From REEB76 sp963774895 (lineage in GTDB: Bacteria > Pseudomonadota > Gammaproteobacteria > Natronospirales > REEB76), in the NCBI GenBank assembly GCA_963774895.1, contig CAVZGN010000004.1, forward strand, positions 248,001-312,000: a DNA stretch of 64,000 bases, given 5' to 3'. The position numbers and the translations under genes were made by a program. Shown here piece by piece: positions 33,177 to 42,820 of this stretch (position 1 is its first letter; every line of letters starts with the position of its first letter). A model generated the notes under the pieces. That model was not told the DNA's origin, made no database searches, and saw only the letters and a list, made by a program, of their open reading frames with translations.

Positions 33177-33902
33177 ATGAAAGACACCCCCACGAAAATC
33201 CTCATCATCGATGACGATCTCCGCACGCGCGCGTTGCTGGAACGTTATCTCAAGGACCAGGGCTTCTCGGTGATGGCGGTGGAAAACGGCCGCTCCCTTG
33301 AACAAATACTGACTGATCATCACATCGACCTGCTGGTGCTGGATCTGATGCTACCGGGTGAAGACGGCCTGTCCCTGTGCCGGCGTCTGCGTGGCAGCGG
33401 CATCAATCTGCCCATCATCATGCTGACCGCCAAGGGTGATGACGTAGACCGCATCGTTGGACTGGAAGTAGGCGCCGACGATTACGTCTCAAAACCATTC
33501 AACCCGCGTGAACTGGTGGCGCGCATCAACGCCGTGCTCCGCCGCCGGCAACCCGCCATGCCTCCGGGAGCGCCCGCCTCGCGGGAAAGCGTGATCCGAT
33601 TTGGGCAATGCGTATTGAACCTGGCTACCCGTACCCTGGTAAAGTCCGGAAAACCACTGGCCCTGACCACCGGTGAATTCGGCGTGCTCGAGACCCTGGT
33701 CACCCATCCACGCCAGCCCCTGTCGCGGGAAAAACTCATGGAACTCGCGCGCGGACGCGAGCACGGCGCCTATGACCGCAGCATGGATGTGCAGATTTCG
33801 CGATTGCGGCGTCTCATCGAAGACCTGCCATCGGCTCCACGCTACATACAGACGGTGTGGGGTTTCGGCTATGTGTTCGTGCCTGAAGATGGCGTGAAAT
33901 GA
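33177..33902 (+). CDS. ompR: Osmolarity response regulator OmpR
   Basis: 241 residues from ATG 33177 (an in-frame GTG at 33153 is the alternative). Near-complete agreement with E. coli OmpR in conserved blocks: IDDDLRTRALLERYLKDQGF, LLVLDLMLPGEDGLSLCRRL with the phospho-acceptor Asp, IIMLTAKGDDVDRIVGLEVG, PFNPRELVARI, then the winged helix LTTGEFGVLETLVTHPRQPL, LMELARGREH, SMDVQISRLRRLIE and PRYIQTVWGFGYVFVP. It controls porin and envelope genes in relatives. The stop overlaps the envZ start by four bases (ATGA). Confidence 0.96.
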   Translation: MKDTPTKILIIDDDLRTRALLERYLKDQGFSVMAVENGRSLEQILTDHHIDLLVLDLMLPGEDGLSLCRRLRGSGINLPIIMLTAKGDDVDRIVGLEVGADDYVSKPFNPRELVARINAVLRRRQPAMPPGAPASRESVIRFGQCVLNLATRTLVKSGKPLALTTGEFGVLETLVTHPRQPLSREKLMELARGREHGAYDRSMDVQISRLRRLIEDLPSAPRYIQTVWGFGYVFVPEDGVK

Positions 33903-35200
33903 AACTGCTGCCGAATACGCTCATCGGCCGCACCGCGCTGCTCATCGCCGTACTCATCATCATCAGCCAGGTGGCATGGTTCGGGATCGTGCGGGTGTTC
34001 TTTATCCCGCCTTTGCGGGCCGCGCATGCCAATCCGATCGTCAGCACCATCGTCATGGCACGCACTGCACTGGAGGCACTACCCGAAGATCAACGGCAGG
34101 CGTTTCTTAATGGGGTGAATGCGCATAAAGGTTTCCGCATCGTGCCCGGTGATTCGCCTGAAGCCGCATTCAAGAGTACCCGAACGGGTGTCCCGGCCGA
34201 TTTGGAATCCAGCCTCAAGACTACCTTTGGTAATTCGATCCTGCTCGAGACAGAGCCCAAGAGCCACGACCTGTGGATCCGCTTTCCAGTACAAGCCCAG
34301 CAGTACTGGCTGGTGCTGCCGCCAAACCGCATCCATCCCACGTTCCCTTTGGACCTGCTCATTTGGATAGCGCTGGGTGTGATCATCGCCATCATCGGCG
34401 CTTATCTTGTGATCTACAGGCTCGACCGGCAGCTGTACAAGGTGCTGGCAGCCGCACGCACCATCGGCCGGGGTGAAACTCCCGGTAAGCTGGTGGAGAC
34501 CGGTCCGGATGAGATCCGCGACCTGAGCCGGGGCTTCAACCAAATGGCGGAAGGCCTGCAGAAACTGGATGCGGAGAGACGGCTGATGCTGGCCGGAATC
34601 TCCCATGACCTGCGTACGCCGCTCACGCGCCTGCGTATCGGCATCGAGCTGGCGGGTCAAGCCGTCGAGCTCGGCCTAAGCCACGGCATGATCCGTGACA
34701 TCGAGGACATGGATTCCATCCTCATGCAGTTCCTGGATTACGCGCGAGACGGCAGTGAGGAAGCGCCGCAGTACGCGGACTTCAACCAGATCGTATTCGA
34801 CGTCTGCCAGCGTTACGATGTGTCCGGCAACGCCATCCACACCCACCTGGATGATTTCCCGCCTTTCAAGTTCAGGAAGCTTGCTATCCGCCGTCTGATT
34901 TCCAACCTCGTGGATAACGCCATCCGCTATGGCGGCAAAGATATCGAAGTGGTCTCGCAAGAATCTAAGGGCAAGATTGTACTCAAGGTGATGGACCGGG
35001 GGCCCGGGATACAGAATAGGGATCCCAACCAGCTGATCAAACCCTTCGTGCGCAATGACAGCGCGCGCGGCAACCACACCGGTGCCGGTCTGGGACTGAC
35101 CATCGCCGAGCGCATCGCCAGGATGCATGGCGGTGAACTGCAGCTGTCAAATCGCGATGGCGGTGGCCTCACCGTTATCGTGGAGATTCCATCTCAGTAA
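33899..35200 (+). CDS. envZ: EnvZ-type osmosensor histidine kinase
   Basis: 433 residues. Membrane helix at about 13-35 (LLIAVLIIISQVAWFGIVRVFF), periplasmic domain to about 150, second helix (LLIWIALGVIIAIIGAYLVIY), HAMP, then HisKA with phospho-acceptor AGISHDLRTPLTRLRIGIEL. The HATPase domain has NLVDNAIRYGGKD, DRGPGIQ, FVRNDSARG and GAGLGLTIAERIARMHGG. Coupled to ompR by a four-base overlap. The gene faces the BNR protein gene convergently. Confidence 0.95.
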   Translation: MKLLPNTLIGRTALLIAVLIIISQVAWFGIVRVFFIPPLRAAHANPIVSTIVMARTALEALPEDQRQAFLNGVNAHKGFRIVPGDSPEAAFKSTRTGVPADLESSLKTTFGNSILLETEPKSHDLWIRFPVQAQQYWLVLPPNRIHPTFPLDLLIWIALGVIIAIIGAYLVIYRLDRQLYKVLAAARTIGRGETPGKLVETGPDEIRDLSRGFNQMAEGLQKLDAERRLMLAGISHDLRTPLTRLRIGIELAGQAVELGLSHGMIRDIEDMDSILMQFLDYARDGSEEAPQYADFNQIVFDVCQRYDVSGNAIHTHLDDFPPFKFRKLAIRRLISNLVDNAIRYGGKDIEVVSQESKGKIVLKVMDRGPGIQNRDPNQLIKPFVRNDSARGNHTGAGLGLTIAERIARMHGGELQLSNRDGGGLTVIVEIPSQ

Positions 35201-35222
35201 CCAGCGCTTATCGCACCATTCA

Positions 35223-38200
35223 TTATTCCGCCTTCAAATAGATGGCCTGCAGGTTCATCGCCCGAATCTTGTCGTTGAAGGCCGGCAAGCCGTTGGACTG
35301 CACGGCCTTCCAGCGTGCCAGTTGCACATCGGTTTGCCCCGCCAGATCCTTGAAGACCGTATAGGCTTGGGCCGTGGGCCGGGAGTTGCTGTACTCCACG
35401 CTGGTAATAAGGGCCGCCAGCTTGTTGTTGAGGCGCACCGGATAATTGAGTACGTCCTCGCTGGCATGGGCTTTGCTCTGGATAAGCGCATCCTCGATGC
35501 CGGTGAGTTCGTCCAGCAGCGGTTTGGCATCATCGCCCAGAGTCTTGGCTTGCGGTGATTGGGCATAGCGCTGGGTAAGGGCATTGATTTGGGTACGCAG
35601 ACCACGCAGGCCGTTGATGGCCTTATCGGTCTCATCCAGCTTGGCGTAGATCTGCATGAGGAGCGCCTGACGCGCTGCCAGATCATCGGCGCTCAGCTTG
35701 GAACGTGGATCATTCAGCACCGTAAGCGCTTGCGTATAGGTTTTCCCGTCGGCGGTGAGTTTCAGCGTATAGCGGCCAGGCAATACCTTGGGTCCGCGCA
35801 TGCTGCCGAACCACAGGACCGCGCCGGGCACATGGGTGGCATCTGGGTAACGCAGATCCCACACGAAGTGATTCATGCCGGCCTTGTCCGGCAATTGCTG
35901 TGGCAACGGTTTGGCTTTGCTGTAGAAATCCTTTTCGGGTTCCACCGGTTTGCCGCTGCCGTCGGTATTGCTGGTAAAGCGGCGGAGCTCCTTGCTCTGG
36001 GCATCCACGATACTGAGTGTGACAGCCGCATCCTTGGCCGGCGCGGTTTCGAGGTTGTAGAAGATCACTGCACCATTGGGAGGATTCTGGCCTTCGTTGG
36101 AACCTGCGCCTTCACCGAACCCGCCGCCGGCCAGTAGATAAGTGTTTTCAGGCGCGTACAACCGGGTCTCATTGTTGTCTGCGGTTTTCATCTGGCGCAG
36201 TACGCCCAGCTCATCCAGCACCCAGAAGGCACGGCCATGGGTGGCGATCACCAGATCGTCAGCCGTACTCTGGATCGCCATGTCGGAAACCTGCACCGCC
36301 GGTAGGTTCAACGCCAGCGACTGCCAGCGGCTGCCGCCGTCGAAGCTCACATAAGCGCTGCGCTGGGTGCCGGCGAACAGCAGCTGTGGATCCTTGGTGT
36401 CTTCACGGATCACAAAGGTGGGTTGGTCCGCGGGGATGCCGTTATCGATGCGCGTCCAGCTCTTGCCGTAATTGTCGGTCTTAAACAAATATGGGTGAAA
36501 ATCATCCTGCCGATAGCGATACGAGGCAAGATAAGCCGTGCCGGCATTGAAGTGTGAGGGTTCGATGATGGAAATCGTGCTCCACTCCGGCAGACCCTTC
36601 GGGGTTACATTATCCCAGTGGACGCCATCGTCCTTCGATACATGCACCAGCCCGTCATCGGAACCGGCCCACAGCACCCCCACCCTCACCGGCGATTCCG
36701 CCAGCGCGAACACCGTGTCGTAATACTCCACCGAGGTGTTGTCCTTGGTGAGCGGGCCGCCGGAGGCGATTTGCCTGGCTTTGTCGTTGCGGGTGAGGTC
36801 GGGACTGATGGTCTCCCAGCTCATGCCATCGTCGCGGCTGCGCAGCACATATTGCGAAGCCACATAAATCGTATGTGGTTCGTTGGCTGGAACCAGGATC
36901 GGATACGTCCATTGGAAGCGGTGCTTGATATCAGCCGCCGCCCAACCCATGGGATTATCCGGCCAGGGATCCAGCAATCGGGATTGATTGGTGCAATGGT
37001 TCAGGCGTTCCAGCACACCGCTGTAACCGCCGCCGTAGATCACGCAGCTATCCGTAGGATCCGGCACTACCCAACCGCTCTCGCCGCCGGCCGATGGCTG
37101 CCAGTCACGCACACCGATGCTGCCACCGTCACCGCGGCTGGCGATATCGATGGTGCTGTTGTCCTGCTGGGCGCCGTAGATGCGATAGGGGAACTGATCG
37201 TCCACAGTCACGTGGTAGATCTGCGCCGTGGGCTGGTTGTCCTCGCTGCTCCAGCTGTTGCCAGCGTCATAGCTGACCGTGGCGCCGCCGTCGTTGCCCT
37301 CCACCATGATCTGCGAGTTCATGGGGTTGATCCACAGCACGTGGTTATCGCCGTGGGGTGTGTCCAGCGGTTTGAACGTGGCCCCGCCGTCTACAGACTT
37401 GAACAGTCCGTCCACCTGCGGCGCATACACCACATCGGCGTTCTTCGGATCGGCATAGATGCGCATGTAGTACCAGGCGCGCTGAGTGAGATCCGAGCCG
37501 TGGAACAGGCGCTGCCAGGTGGCGCCGTCGTCATCGGAACGGAACACGCCGCCATTCTTGGCTTCGACGATGGCGTACACGCGGTTGGCATCGGCGCCGG
37601 ACACGGATACTCCGATCTTGCCCAGAATGCCGATCGGCAGCCCGGGATTCTGCGAGATGTCCTTCCAAGTCTCGCCGCCATCGGTTGATTTGTACAGGCC
37701 GCTGCCCGGTCCGCCGCTGGACATCAGCCAGGGACTGCGGGATGCCTGCCACAGGGACGCGAACAGAATGCGGGGGTTGTGCGGGTCGATAGCCACATCG
37801 ATTCCGCCGATGTCGTCGTTCTTGTAAAGAACTTTCTTCCAGGTCTTGCCACCATCAGTGGATTTATAGATGCCGCGTTCCGGATTGGGGCCGAAGACAT
37901 GGCCCAGTGCCGCCACATACACGGTATCGGCGTCGCGCGGATCCACCACGATCTCGCTGATGATGTGGGTGTCTTCCAGTCCCATGTGCTGCCAGGTCTT
38001 ACCCGCGTCCGTGGATTTATAGATACCATCACCGGGAATCATGTCGCCACGGATGAACGACTCGCCCATGCCGGCATAGATTACGTTGGGATCCGACGGC
38101 GCCACTGCCAGTGCGCCGACCGGTGCGGTCTTGAAGAATTTATCCGAGACGTTCTGCCAGCTGTTCCCGCCATCGGTAGTCTTCCACACGCCGCCGCCGG

Positions 38201-38402
38201 CACCGCCGAAATAAAAAGTACGCGGTTCACTGGCCACACCCGCCACCGCCACCGAGCGGCCGCCGCGGAACGGGCCGATGAGCCGCCATTGGAAGGCGCT
38301 CAGGGAAGTATCAGTTTTGTTGGTTGTCACGGGTGCTGCAAAAGCGGGTGTCAGCAGCAGAAAAACCAACGCTGTAATCAGCAGACGGCGGAAGTGATGC
38401 AT
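35223..38402 (-). CDS. Large exported BNR/Asp-box repeat protein (sortilin-like beta-propeller)
   Basis: 1059 residues with a signal peptide (LLITALVFLLLTPAFA). At least eleven Asp-box/BNR repeats are readable, among them KTTDGGNSWQNV, KSTDAGKTWQHM, KSTDGGKTWKKV, KSTDGGETWKDI, RSDDDGATWQRL, RSRDDGMSWETI, VSKDDGVHWDNV and KTDNYGKSW. They span about residues 60-720 and should form one or two beta-propellers like VPS10/sortilin or WD40-like exported glycoside-binding proteins. The C-terminal third includes an immunoglobulin-like segment (FVWDLRYPDATHVPGAVLWF, LPGRYTLKLTADGKTYTQAL) and a helical end. Enzymatic activity is not evident; it is a secreted or periplasmic protein of unknown ligand. Confidence 0.88.
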   Translation of the reverse strand: MHHFRRLLITALVFLLLTPAFAAPVTTNKTDTSLSAFQWRLIGPFRGGRSVAVAGVASEPRTFYFGGAGGGVWKTTDGGNSWQNVSDKFFKTAPVGALAVAPSDPNVIYAGMGESFIRGDMIPGDGIYKSTDAGKTWQHMGLEDTHIISEIVVDPRDADTVYVAALGHVFGPNPERGIYKSTDGGKTWKKVLYKNDDIGGIDVAIDPHNPRILFASLWQASRSPWLMSSGGPGSGLYKSTDGGETWKDISQNPGLPIGILGKIGVSVSGADANRVYAIVEAKNGGVFRSDDDGATWQRLFHGSDLTQRAWYYMRIYADPKNADVVYAPQVDGLFKSVDGGATFKPLDTPHGDNHVLWINPMNSQIMVEGNDGGATVSYDAGNSWSSEDNQPTAQIYHVTVDDQFPYRIYGAQQDNSTIDIASRGDGGSIGVRDWQPSAGGESGWVVPDPTDSCVIYGGGYSGVLERLNHCTNQSRLLDPWPDNPMGWAAADIKHRFQWTYPILVPANEPHTIYVASQYVLRSRDDGMSWETISPDLTRNDKARQIASGGPLTKDNTSVEYYDTVFALAESPVRVGVLWAGSDDGLVHVSKDDGVHWDNVTPKGLPEWSTISIIEPSHFNAGTAYLASYRYRQDDFHPYLFKTDNYGKSWTRIDNGIPADQPTFVIREDTKDPQLLFAGTQRSAYVSFDGGSRWQSLALNLPAVQVSDMAIQSTADDLVIATHGRAFWVLDELGVLRQMKTADNNETRLYAPENTYLLAGGGFGEGAGSNEGQNPPNGAVIFYNLETAPAKDAAVTLSIVDAQSKELRRFTSNTDGSGKPVEPEKDFYSKAKPLPQQLPDKAGMNHFVWDLRYPDATHVPGAVLWFGSMRGPKVLPGRYTLKLTADGKTYTQALTVLNDPRSKLSADDLAARQALLMQIYAKLDETDKAINGLRGLRTQINALTQRYAQSPQAKTLGDDAKPLLDELTGIEDALIQSKAHASEDVLNYPVRLNNKLAALITSVEYSNSRPTAQAYTVFKDLAGQTDVQLARWKAVQSNGLPAFNDKIRAMNLQAIYLKAE

Positions 38403-38512
38403 TGTTATTTCTCCGAACCTTTGAATGGATTAGAAATCTAGAACTTGTCTATACCGATTGGAGATAAAAGCACTCAGGGATGCCATAGTATATGTGGGAT
38501 TCGACATGGGAT

Positions 38513-38526
38513 AACTAAATTTAGTT
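38513..38526. promoter_or_regulatory. 14-bp perfect palindrome AACTAAATTTAGTT
   Basis: Lies in the 229-base gap between the BNR gene (start 38402) and the methyltransferase gene (stop 38632), in an AT-rich stretch. It may be an operator for the BNR gene, 111 bases upstream of its ATG, or a chance AT palindrome. Confidence 0.25.
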
Positions 38527-38631
38527 GAACTATTGTGGTTCAAGTTAACTCGAGTCGCCAGTTTCATATTAAAGGATCATGCGTAGTACAGGCCGAACGG
38601 TCGCCCGAAGCAGCCGTTCATTTAAACTTTT

Positions 38632-39297
38632 TCAAATTCGTCTCAGAAGTAGCCACTCTTGTCTGTCTTGCAAAAGTACATCGTAATACTCCGCTGCTTT
38701 AACAAATCCATGTTTCTCTGCCAACTCACAAATTGTTGCTTTATTGTAATTAGCAATACCGGGCATATCGGACTTGTGAGAACGTCCAATCCAGTCATCG
38801 CCATGATATTCACTCTGCGACATTTTTGGTGGCACGTAACTGAGCAAAAACATTGCACCCGGTAATGTAACCTCAAATAAATTATTGAGGCACGTATCCA
38901 TTTGTCTGATACTCGTATGCGTAAATATGCTTCGCGCTAAAACAAAGTCGAAGTATGTACCAGATCCATAACTGTCTCTAAACCTAAACGCATCGTTATT
39001 AGAAAAAACAGGTGATTTTATTTCTGCTATAGAACCGACCAAAGCCAACAATCCATCGCTCAACATTTTTTTATTGGGTTCGATGCCAAAATATCTCCCA
39101 CGATCGAGATAATTTATTAACAAAAAACCATTTCGTAACGCACCACAACCAATGTCTAAAAAATATGATGTTGGTTTAAGCCCTATTACAATCAGCGAGT
39201 AAAAAGTGACGAGAGCGATACGCAAGAAAACATCATCTGGACCCCCAGAAAAATATTTAAAATTAGCTACCTTTTTTTCAATTTCATCAAATCTCAT
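38632..39297 (-). CDS. Class I SAM-dependent methyltransferase, AT-rich (probably acquired)
   Basis: 221 residues. The SAM-binding core is TSYFLDIGCGALRNGFLLINYLD followed by GRYFGIEPNKKM, FVLARSIFTHTSIRQMDTCL and FEVTLPGAMFLLSYV. The family is broad, so the substrate cannot be given; similar proteins occur in glycan or O-antigen clusters. G+C content is near 38% by eye against about 58% in neighbours, and AT-rich intergenic DNA surrounds it, which suggests recent transfer. No partner genes are present. Confidence 0.85.
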   Translation of the reverse strand: MRFDEIEKKVANFKYFSGGPDDVFLRIALVTFYSLIVIGLKPTSYFLDIGCGALRNGFLLINYLDRGRYFGIEPNKKMLSDGLLALVGSIAEIKSPVFSNNDAFRFRDSYGSGTYFDFVLARSIFTHTSIRQMDTCLNNLFEVTLPGAMFLLSYVPPKMSQSEYHGDDWIGRSHKSDMPGIANYNKATICELAEKHGFVKAAEYYDVLLQDRQEWLLLRRI

Positions 39298-39469
39298 AGT
39301 CTACGCACTCAGTCAGTTTACAACAGGGTTGTGAATGACCGTACATGTCCGTATGCAATCTTATACGAGGCTGCTTTATGGTATCGGACAAACCCCAGTG
39401 ATGATTCATGGCCAAACTAAGCTGACCCGCACTTACAGCTATACGCTAAACTAGCGTTGTCCAATCGTC

Positions 39470-40318
39470 TTATGCATCAAGAATTAATTCCCGGCTGGAT
39501 GCCAACGCGCAGACCGGCATATGCGCCGAATTTCTGGTGTATCCGTACACGCCTTGATTGCTCATTAGAATAATACCTGCTTCACCGTGGGTGTGCGCGG
39601 ACAAATAGGCGATGGCTTGCTTGGCCGCTGCCGTGGCATCCAGACCTTGCTCCACCAGATAGGCCGCATGGCGCGCGAGCGTGGTGCGCATGATGTCCTC
39701 GCCGGAGCCGGTGCAGGACACGGCGGCACGGGCATCCGCATATGTGCCGCAGCCGATCAGTGGTGTGTCGCCTACCCGGCCGGGCAATTTATCGAACATG
39801 CCGCCGGTGGAGGTGGCAGCCGCCAGCCGGCCTTCTGAGTCCAGCGCCACGGCTCCCACGGTGCCGTGTTCTTTTTCCCAGTGACGACGTTGTGCGGACA
39901 CTACCAATTCACTCGGATCGCAGGTCTCGATGCCATGCTGCTTGGCGAAACGGTATGCGCCCTCGCCTGCCAATAAGATGTGTGGACTGTGCTCCATGAC
40001 CGCACGTGCGAGCCGGATGGGATTGCGGATGCCGCTGACGGCGGCGACGGCGCCGGCTTTCAGGGTCGAACCATCCATGATGGCCGCATCGGTCTCCACC
40101 CGGCCTTCGCGATTCAACGTCGAGCCCAAGCCCGCATTGAACAAGGGATTGTCCTCCAGCACTTCGACCGCCGCTTGCACGGCATCCAATGCCTGGCCGC
40201 CACGTTTCAAAATTCCGGCACCGGCCTCTGCCGCATTACGGCAACCTTGCTTGCGAGCTTCGAGACTGTCCGGCGAGATATCGCCGGCGCCGCCATGCAC
40301 CAGGATTGCGAACGTCAT
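39470..40318 (-). CDS. iaaA: Isoaspartyl peptidase / type 2 L-asparaginase (cytosolic)
   Basis: 282 residues of the Ntn-hydrolase plant-type asparaginase family. The precursor is cleaved before the catalytic Thr in EKEHGTVGAVALD. N-terminal signature LVHGGAGDISPD, then ALDAVQAAVEVLEDNPLFNAGLGS, DAAIMDGSTLKAGAVAAV, and after the cleavage GRLAAATSTGGM, GRVGDTPLIGCGTYAD. There is no signal peptide. It hydrolyses isoaspartyl dipeptides or asparagine. The gene is six bases downstream of an exported paralogue on the same strand. Confidence 0.94.
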   Translation of the reverse strand: MTFAILVHGGAGDISPDSLEARKQGCRNAAEAGAGILKRGGQALDAVQAAVEVLEDNPLFNAGLGSTLNREGRVETDAAIMDGSTLKAGAVAAVSGIRNPIRLARAVMEHSPHILLAGEGAYRFAKQHGIETCDPSELVVSAQRRHWEKEHGTVGAVALDSEGRLAAATSTGGMFDKLPGRVGDTPLIGCGTYADARAAVSCTGSGEDIMRTTLARHAAYLVEQGLDATAAAKQAIAYLSAHTHGEAGIILMSNQGVYGYTRNSAHMPVCALASSRELILDA

Positions 40319-40324
40319 GGGACG

Positions 40325-41365
40325 TCATTCACCCTTGAAGATTTTCACCACCACGCGGCCACGGCTATCGATCCAGCCGCGGTACATGCCGGTGGTGTTG
40401 AAAGCGGTGGCGATGTTGCCGTTGCGGTCGAGTGCAATCAGGCCGCCGCTGTTCTTGCCGCCGAACTTGACCAGCTTGTCGTTGATCTCATAGTCCACGG
40501 CTTTTTTCAGCGACCAGCCCTTATAATCCATCAGATCCGAAACGTCCTTGGTGAGATTGAGGCGCATGTAATACTCACCGGTGCCGGTGCCGGATGCGCC
40601 GCAGGTGGCATTGTTGGCATAGGTGCCGTCACCGGTGAGCGGCGAATCCCCCACGCGCCCGTCCAGCTTGTTGGTGAGCCCGCCGGTGGAGGTACCGGCG
40701 GCGATGTTACCGTAATGGTCCAGGGCCACGGCACCCACCGTGCCGAATCCGCGCGCGCTGGTACCCGGATACTGTTCTCCCAGGGCAGTCGTTTTGTTGC
40801 CTTCATTCTTGAGCGCACGCTGCAGTTCATCCCAGCGTTTCTGCGTATAGAAGTAGCTAGCCGGCATCAGCGGCATACCCTGGCTGACGGCGAATTTCTC
40901 GGCGCCATCGGCCACCAGCAGCACGTGCGGGGTCTTGTCCATCACCAGCCGCGCCAGGGCGATGGGGTTCCTGATATGCTGCACGTCCGCCACTCCGCCG
41001 GCCTTCAGGTTGCTGCCATCCATGATGGCGGCATCCATTTCGTTCTTGCCGTCATGGGTGAATACCGAGCCCTTGCCGGCGTTGAACAGCGGCGAGTCTT
41101 CCATGACTTGGATGGCGGCCTGCACCGCATCCAGGCTGGTGCCGCCTTTCTTGAGCACCGCATAGCCGCTGGTCAGGGCCTGGCGCAAGGTCGAACGGTA
41201 TTCGCTCTCCAGCGCCGGCGTCATGTCCTTGGGGCTGATGGTGCCGGCGCCGCCGTGGATCACGATGGCGATGGGCGGATGTGCGGGCGGCATGTTCGCC
41301 GCATGCAGGCTCGCGCCCGAGTACAGAATACACGCCGATAAGAAAATGCAATTGAGGATGCGCAT
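40325..41365 (-). CDS. Exported isoaspartyl peptidase / type 2 asparaginase
   Basis: 346 residues from ATG 41365 with GGAGA seven bases upstream. The signal peptide (LNCIFLSACILYSGASLHA) places it in the periplasm. Catalytic Thr in RGFGTVGAVALD, with IVIHGGAGTISP, SLDAVQAAIQVMEDSPLFNAGKGS, DAAIMDGSNLKAGGVADV and STGGLTNKLDGRVGDSPLTGDGTY. It shares the fold and most signatures of the cytosolic paralogue that follows, so the two probably arose by duplication or tandem acquisition and act in different compartments on the same substrate type. Confidence 0.92.
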   Translation of the reverse strand: MRILNCIFLSACILYSGASLHAANMPPAHPPIAIVIHGGAGTISPKDMTPALESEYRSTLRQALTSGYAVLKKGGTSLDAVQAAIQVMEDSPLFNAGKGSVFTHDGKNEMDAAIMDGSNLKAGGVADVQHIRNPIALARLVMDKTPHVLLVADGAEKFAVSQGMPLMPASYFYTQKRWDELQRALKNEGNKTTALGEQYPGTSARGFGTVGAVALDHYGNIAAGTSTGGLTNKLDGRVGDSPLTGDGTYANNATCGASGTGTGEYYMRLNLTKDVSDLMDYKGWSLKKAVDYEINDKLVKFGGKNSGGLIALDRNGNIATAFNTTGMYRGWIDSRGRVVVKIFKGE

Positions 41366-41430
41366 AACGATTCTCCGATTTCCGATAATCAGCCTTGCTG
41401 TTGACCAATAAGCCAATGTAAGCATCCGTT

Positions 41431-42783
41431 TCATTCACCGGCGATGGTCATCTTACCCACGAGTATGGAGCCGGTGCGGATGCCCGCGCGCACATCCACA
41501 TCATTGCCGATGGCGATGATGTTCCGGTACATCTCCCTGAGATTGCCGGCGATGGTGATCTCTTCCACCGGAAATGCAATCTCGCCGTTATCCACCCAGA
41601 AACCGGCGGCGCCACGTGAGTAGTCTCCGGTGACCGCGTTTACCCCCTGACCCATGAGTTCCGTGACCACCAGGCCGGTGCGCATGCACCGCAGCAGGCC
41701 GGCATAATCGTGTTCGCCGGGCTTGACGATCAGGTTGCGCACCCCGCCCGCGTGACCGGTGCTCTTGAGCTTCAGTTTACGCGCCGCATAGCTGTCCAGC
41801 AGGTAGGTGGTGGCCACGCCCTGGTCCACGATCTCGGCATCACGGGTGGCCACGCCCTCGTTGTCAAATGCGGCGCTGGCCAGCGCCTTTTTGAGATGCG
41901 GCCGTTCTGAAAGCTGCACGAATTCCGGAAAGATTTTCTCACCCACGGCGCCCAGCAGGAACGAAGACTGTCGGTATTGGGCGCCGCCGCGCATGGCAGC
42001 GAGAAAATGTCCGACGAACCCACGCGCCACTTCTGGGGTGAATAGCACCGGTGCTTCGCGGGTGCTGAGCTTGCGGGCCCCCAGTCGCGCCACGGTTCTG
42101 TGTGCGGCTTTCCTGCCCACGGACTCGGGCGATTCCATGTCGAGTGCGTCGCGCGCCGTGGTGTACCAGTAATCGCGCTGCATGCCCCCGCCCTGCTTGC
42201 CGATGACTGCGCAGGTCAGGCTGTGGGCGCTGCTGGCGTAGCCACCGAGGAAACCGTGGCTGTTGGCGTACACGCGCAGGCCCTGGTGGGAACTCACGGT
42301 AGCGCCTTCGGAATTTTCGATGCGACTGTCGAAGGCACGCGCCGCATCCTCGCAGGCGCGTGCGATCTCGATGGCGGCTTCCGGTGACAAGCCCCAAGGA
42401 TAATTCAGATCCAGATCGGGAAGATCCCGGGCCATGAGCGCTTGGTCCGCGAGACCCGCACACTCATCCTCCGCCGTGTAGCGTGCGATGCTGACAGCGG
42501 CGCGCACCGTTTCTTTCACGGCCGTAGGCGCCAGATCGGCGGTGCTGGCTGAACCTTTGCGTTTGCCGAAGTACACAGTGATGCCGAGGCCGCGGTCGCG
42601 CTGGTACTCGAGGGTCTCCACCTCGCCCAGACGCACCGTCAGGGTCAGGCCCGAGTCGCTGCTGACGCCGACCTCCGCCTGGCTGGCACCGAGTTTGTGC
42701 GTCTCGCGCAGCACCTCCGCCACCAGGGTTTCGAGATCGGCCTGTTTCACGGCCGGTGTATCATGTGCGCTTTTGGCGTGCAT
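41431..42783 (-). CDS. pmbA: Metalloprotease subunit PmbA (TldE)
   Basis: 450 residues from ATG 42783; the frame continues upstream to 42993 only as antisense of darP. Family blocks: GASQAEVGVSSDSGLTLTVR, GITVYFGKRKGSASTADL, NSEGATVSSHQGLRVYANSHG and, near the C-terminus, TGLVVTELMGQGVNAVTGDY followed by RGAAGFWVDNGEIAFPVEEI. PmbA lacks the HExxxH found in TldD and forms a heterodimer with it that processes microcin B17 and degrades CcdA in E. coli. It is divergent from darP with 37 bases between the start codons. Confidence 0.95.
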   Translation of the reverse strand: MHAKSAHDTPAVKQADLETLVAEVLRETHKLGASQAEVGVSSDSGLTLTVRLGEVETLEYQRDRGLGITVYFGKRKGSASTADLAPTAVKETVRAAVSIARYTAEDECAGLADQALMARDLPDLDLNYPWGLSPEAAIEIARACEDAARAFDSRIENSEGATVSSHQGLRVYANSHGFLGGYASSAHSLTCAVIGKQGGGMQRDYWYTTARDALDMESPESVGRKAAHRTVARLGARKLSTREAPVLFTPEVARGFVGHFLAAMRGGAQYRQSSFLLGAVGEKIFPEFVQLSERPHLKKALASAAFDNEGVATRDAEIVDQGVATTYLLDSYAARKLKLKSTGHAGGVRNLIVKPGEHDYAGLLRCMRTGLVVTELMGQGVNAVTGDYSRGAAGFWVDNGEIAFPVEEITIAGNLREMYRNIIAIGNDVDVRAGIRTGSILVGKMTIAGE

Positions 42784-42820
42784 AGTGATCAAGCTTCTGG
42801 GAAATGTGCATTGTAACCCC

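Noticed and set aside
36618..37688. 356-codon plus-strand ORF
   Set aside because: Antisense to the BNR repeat gene, with no ribosome site and biased His/Val/Ala composition.
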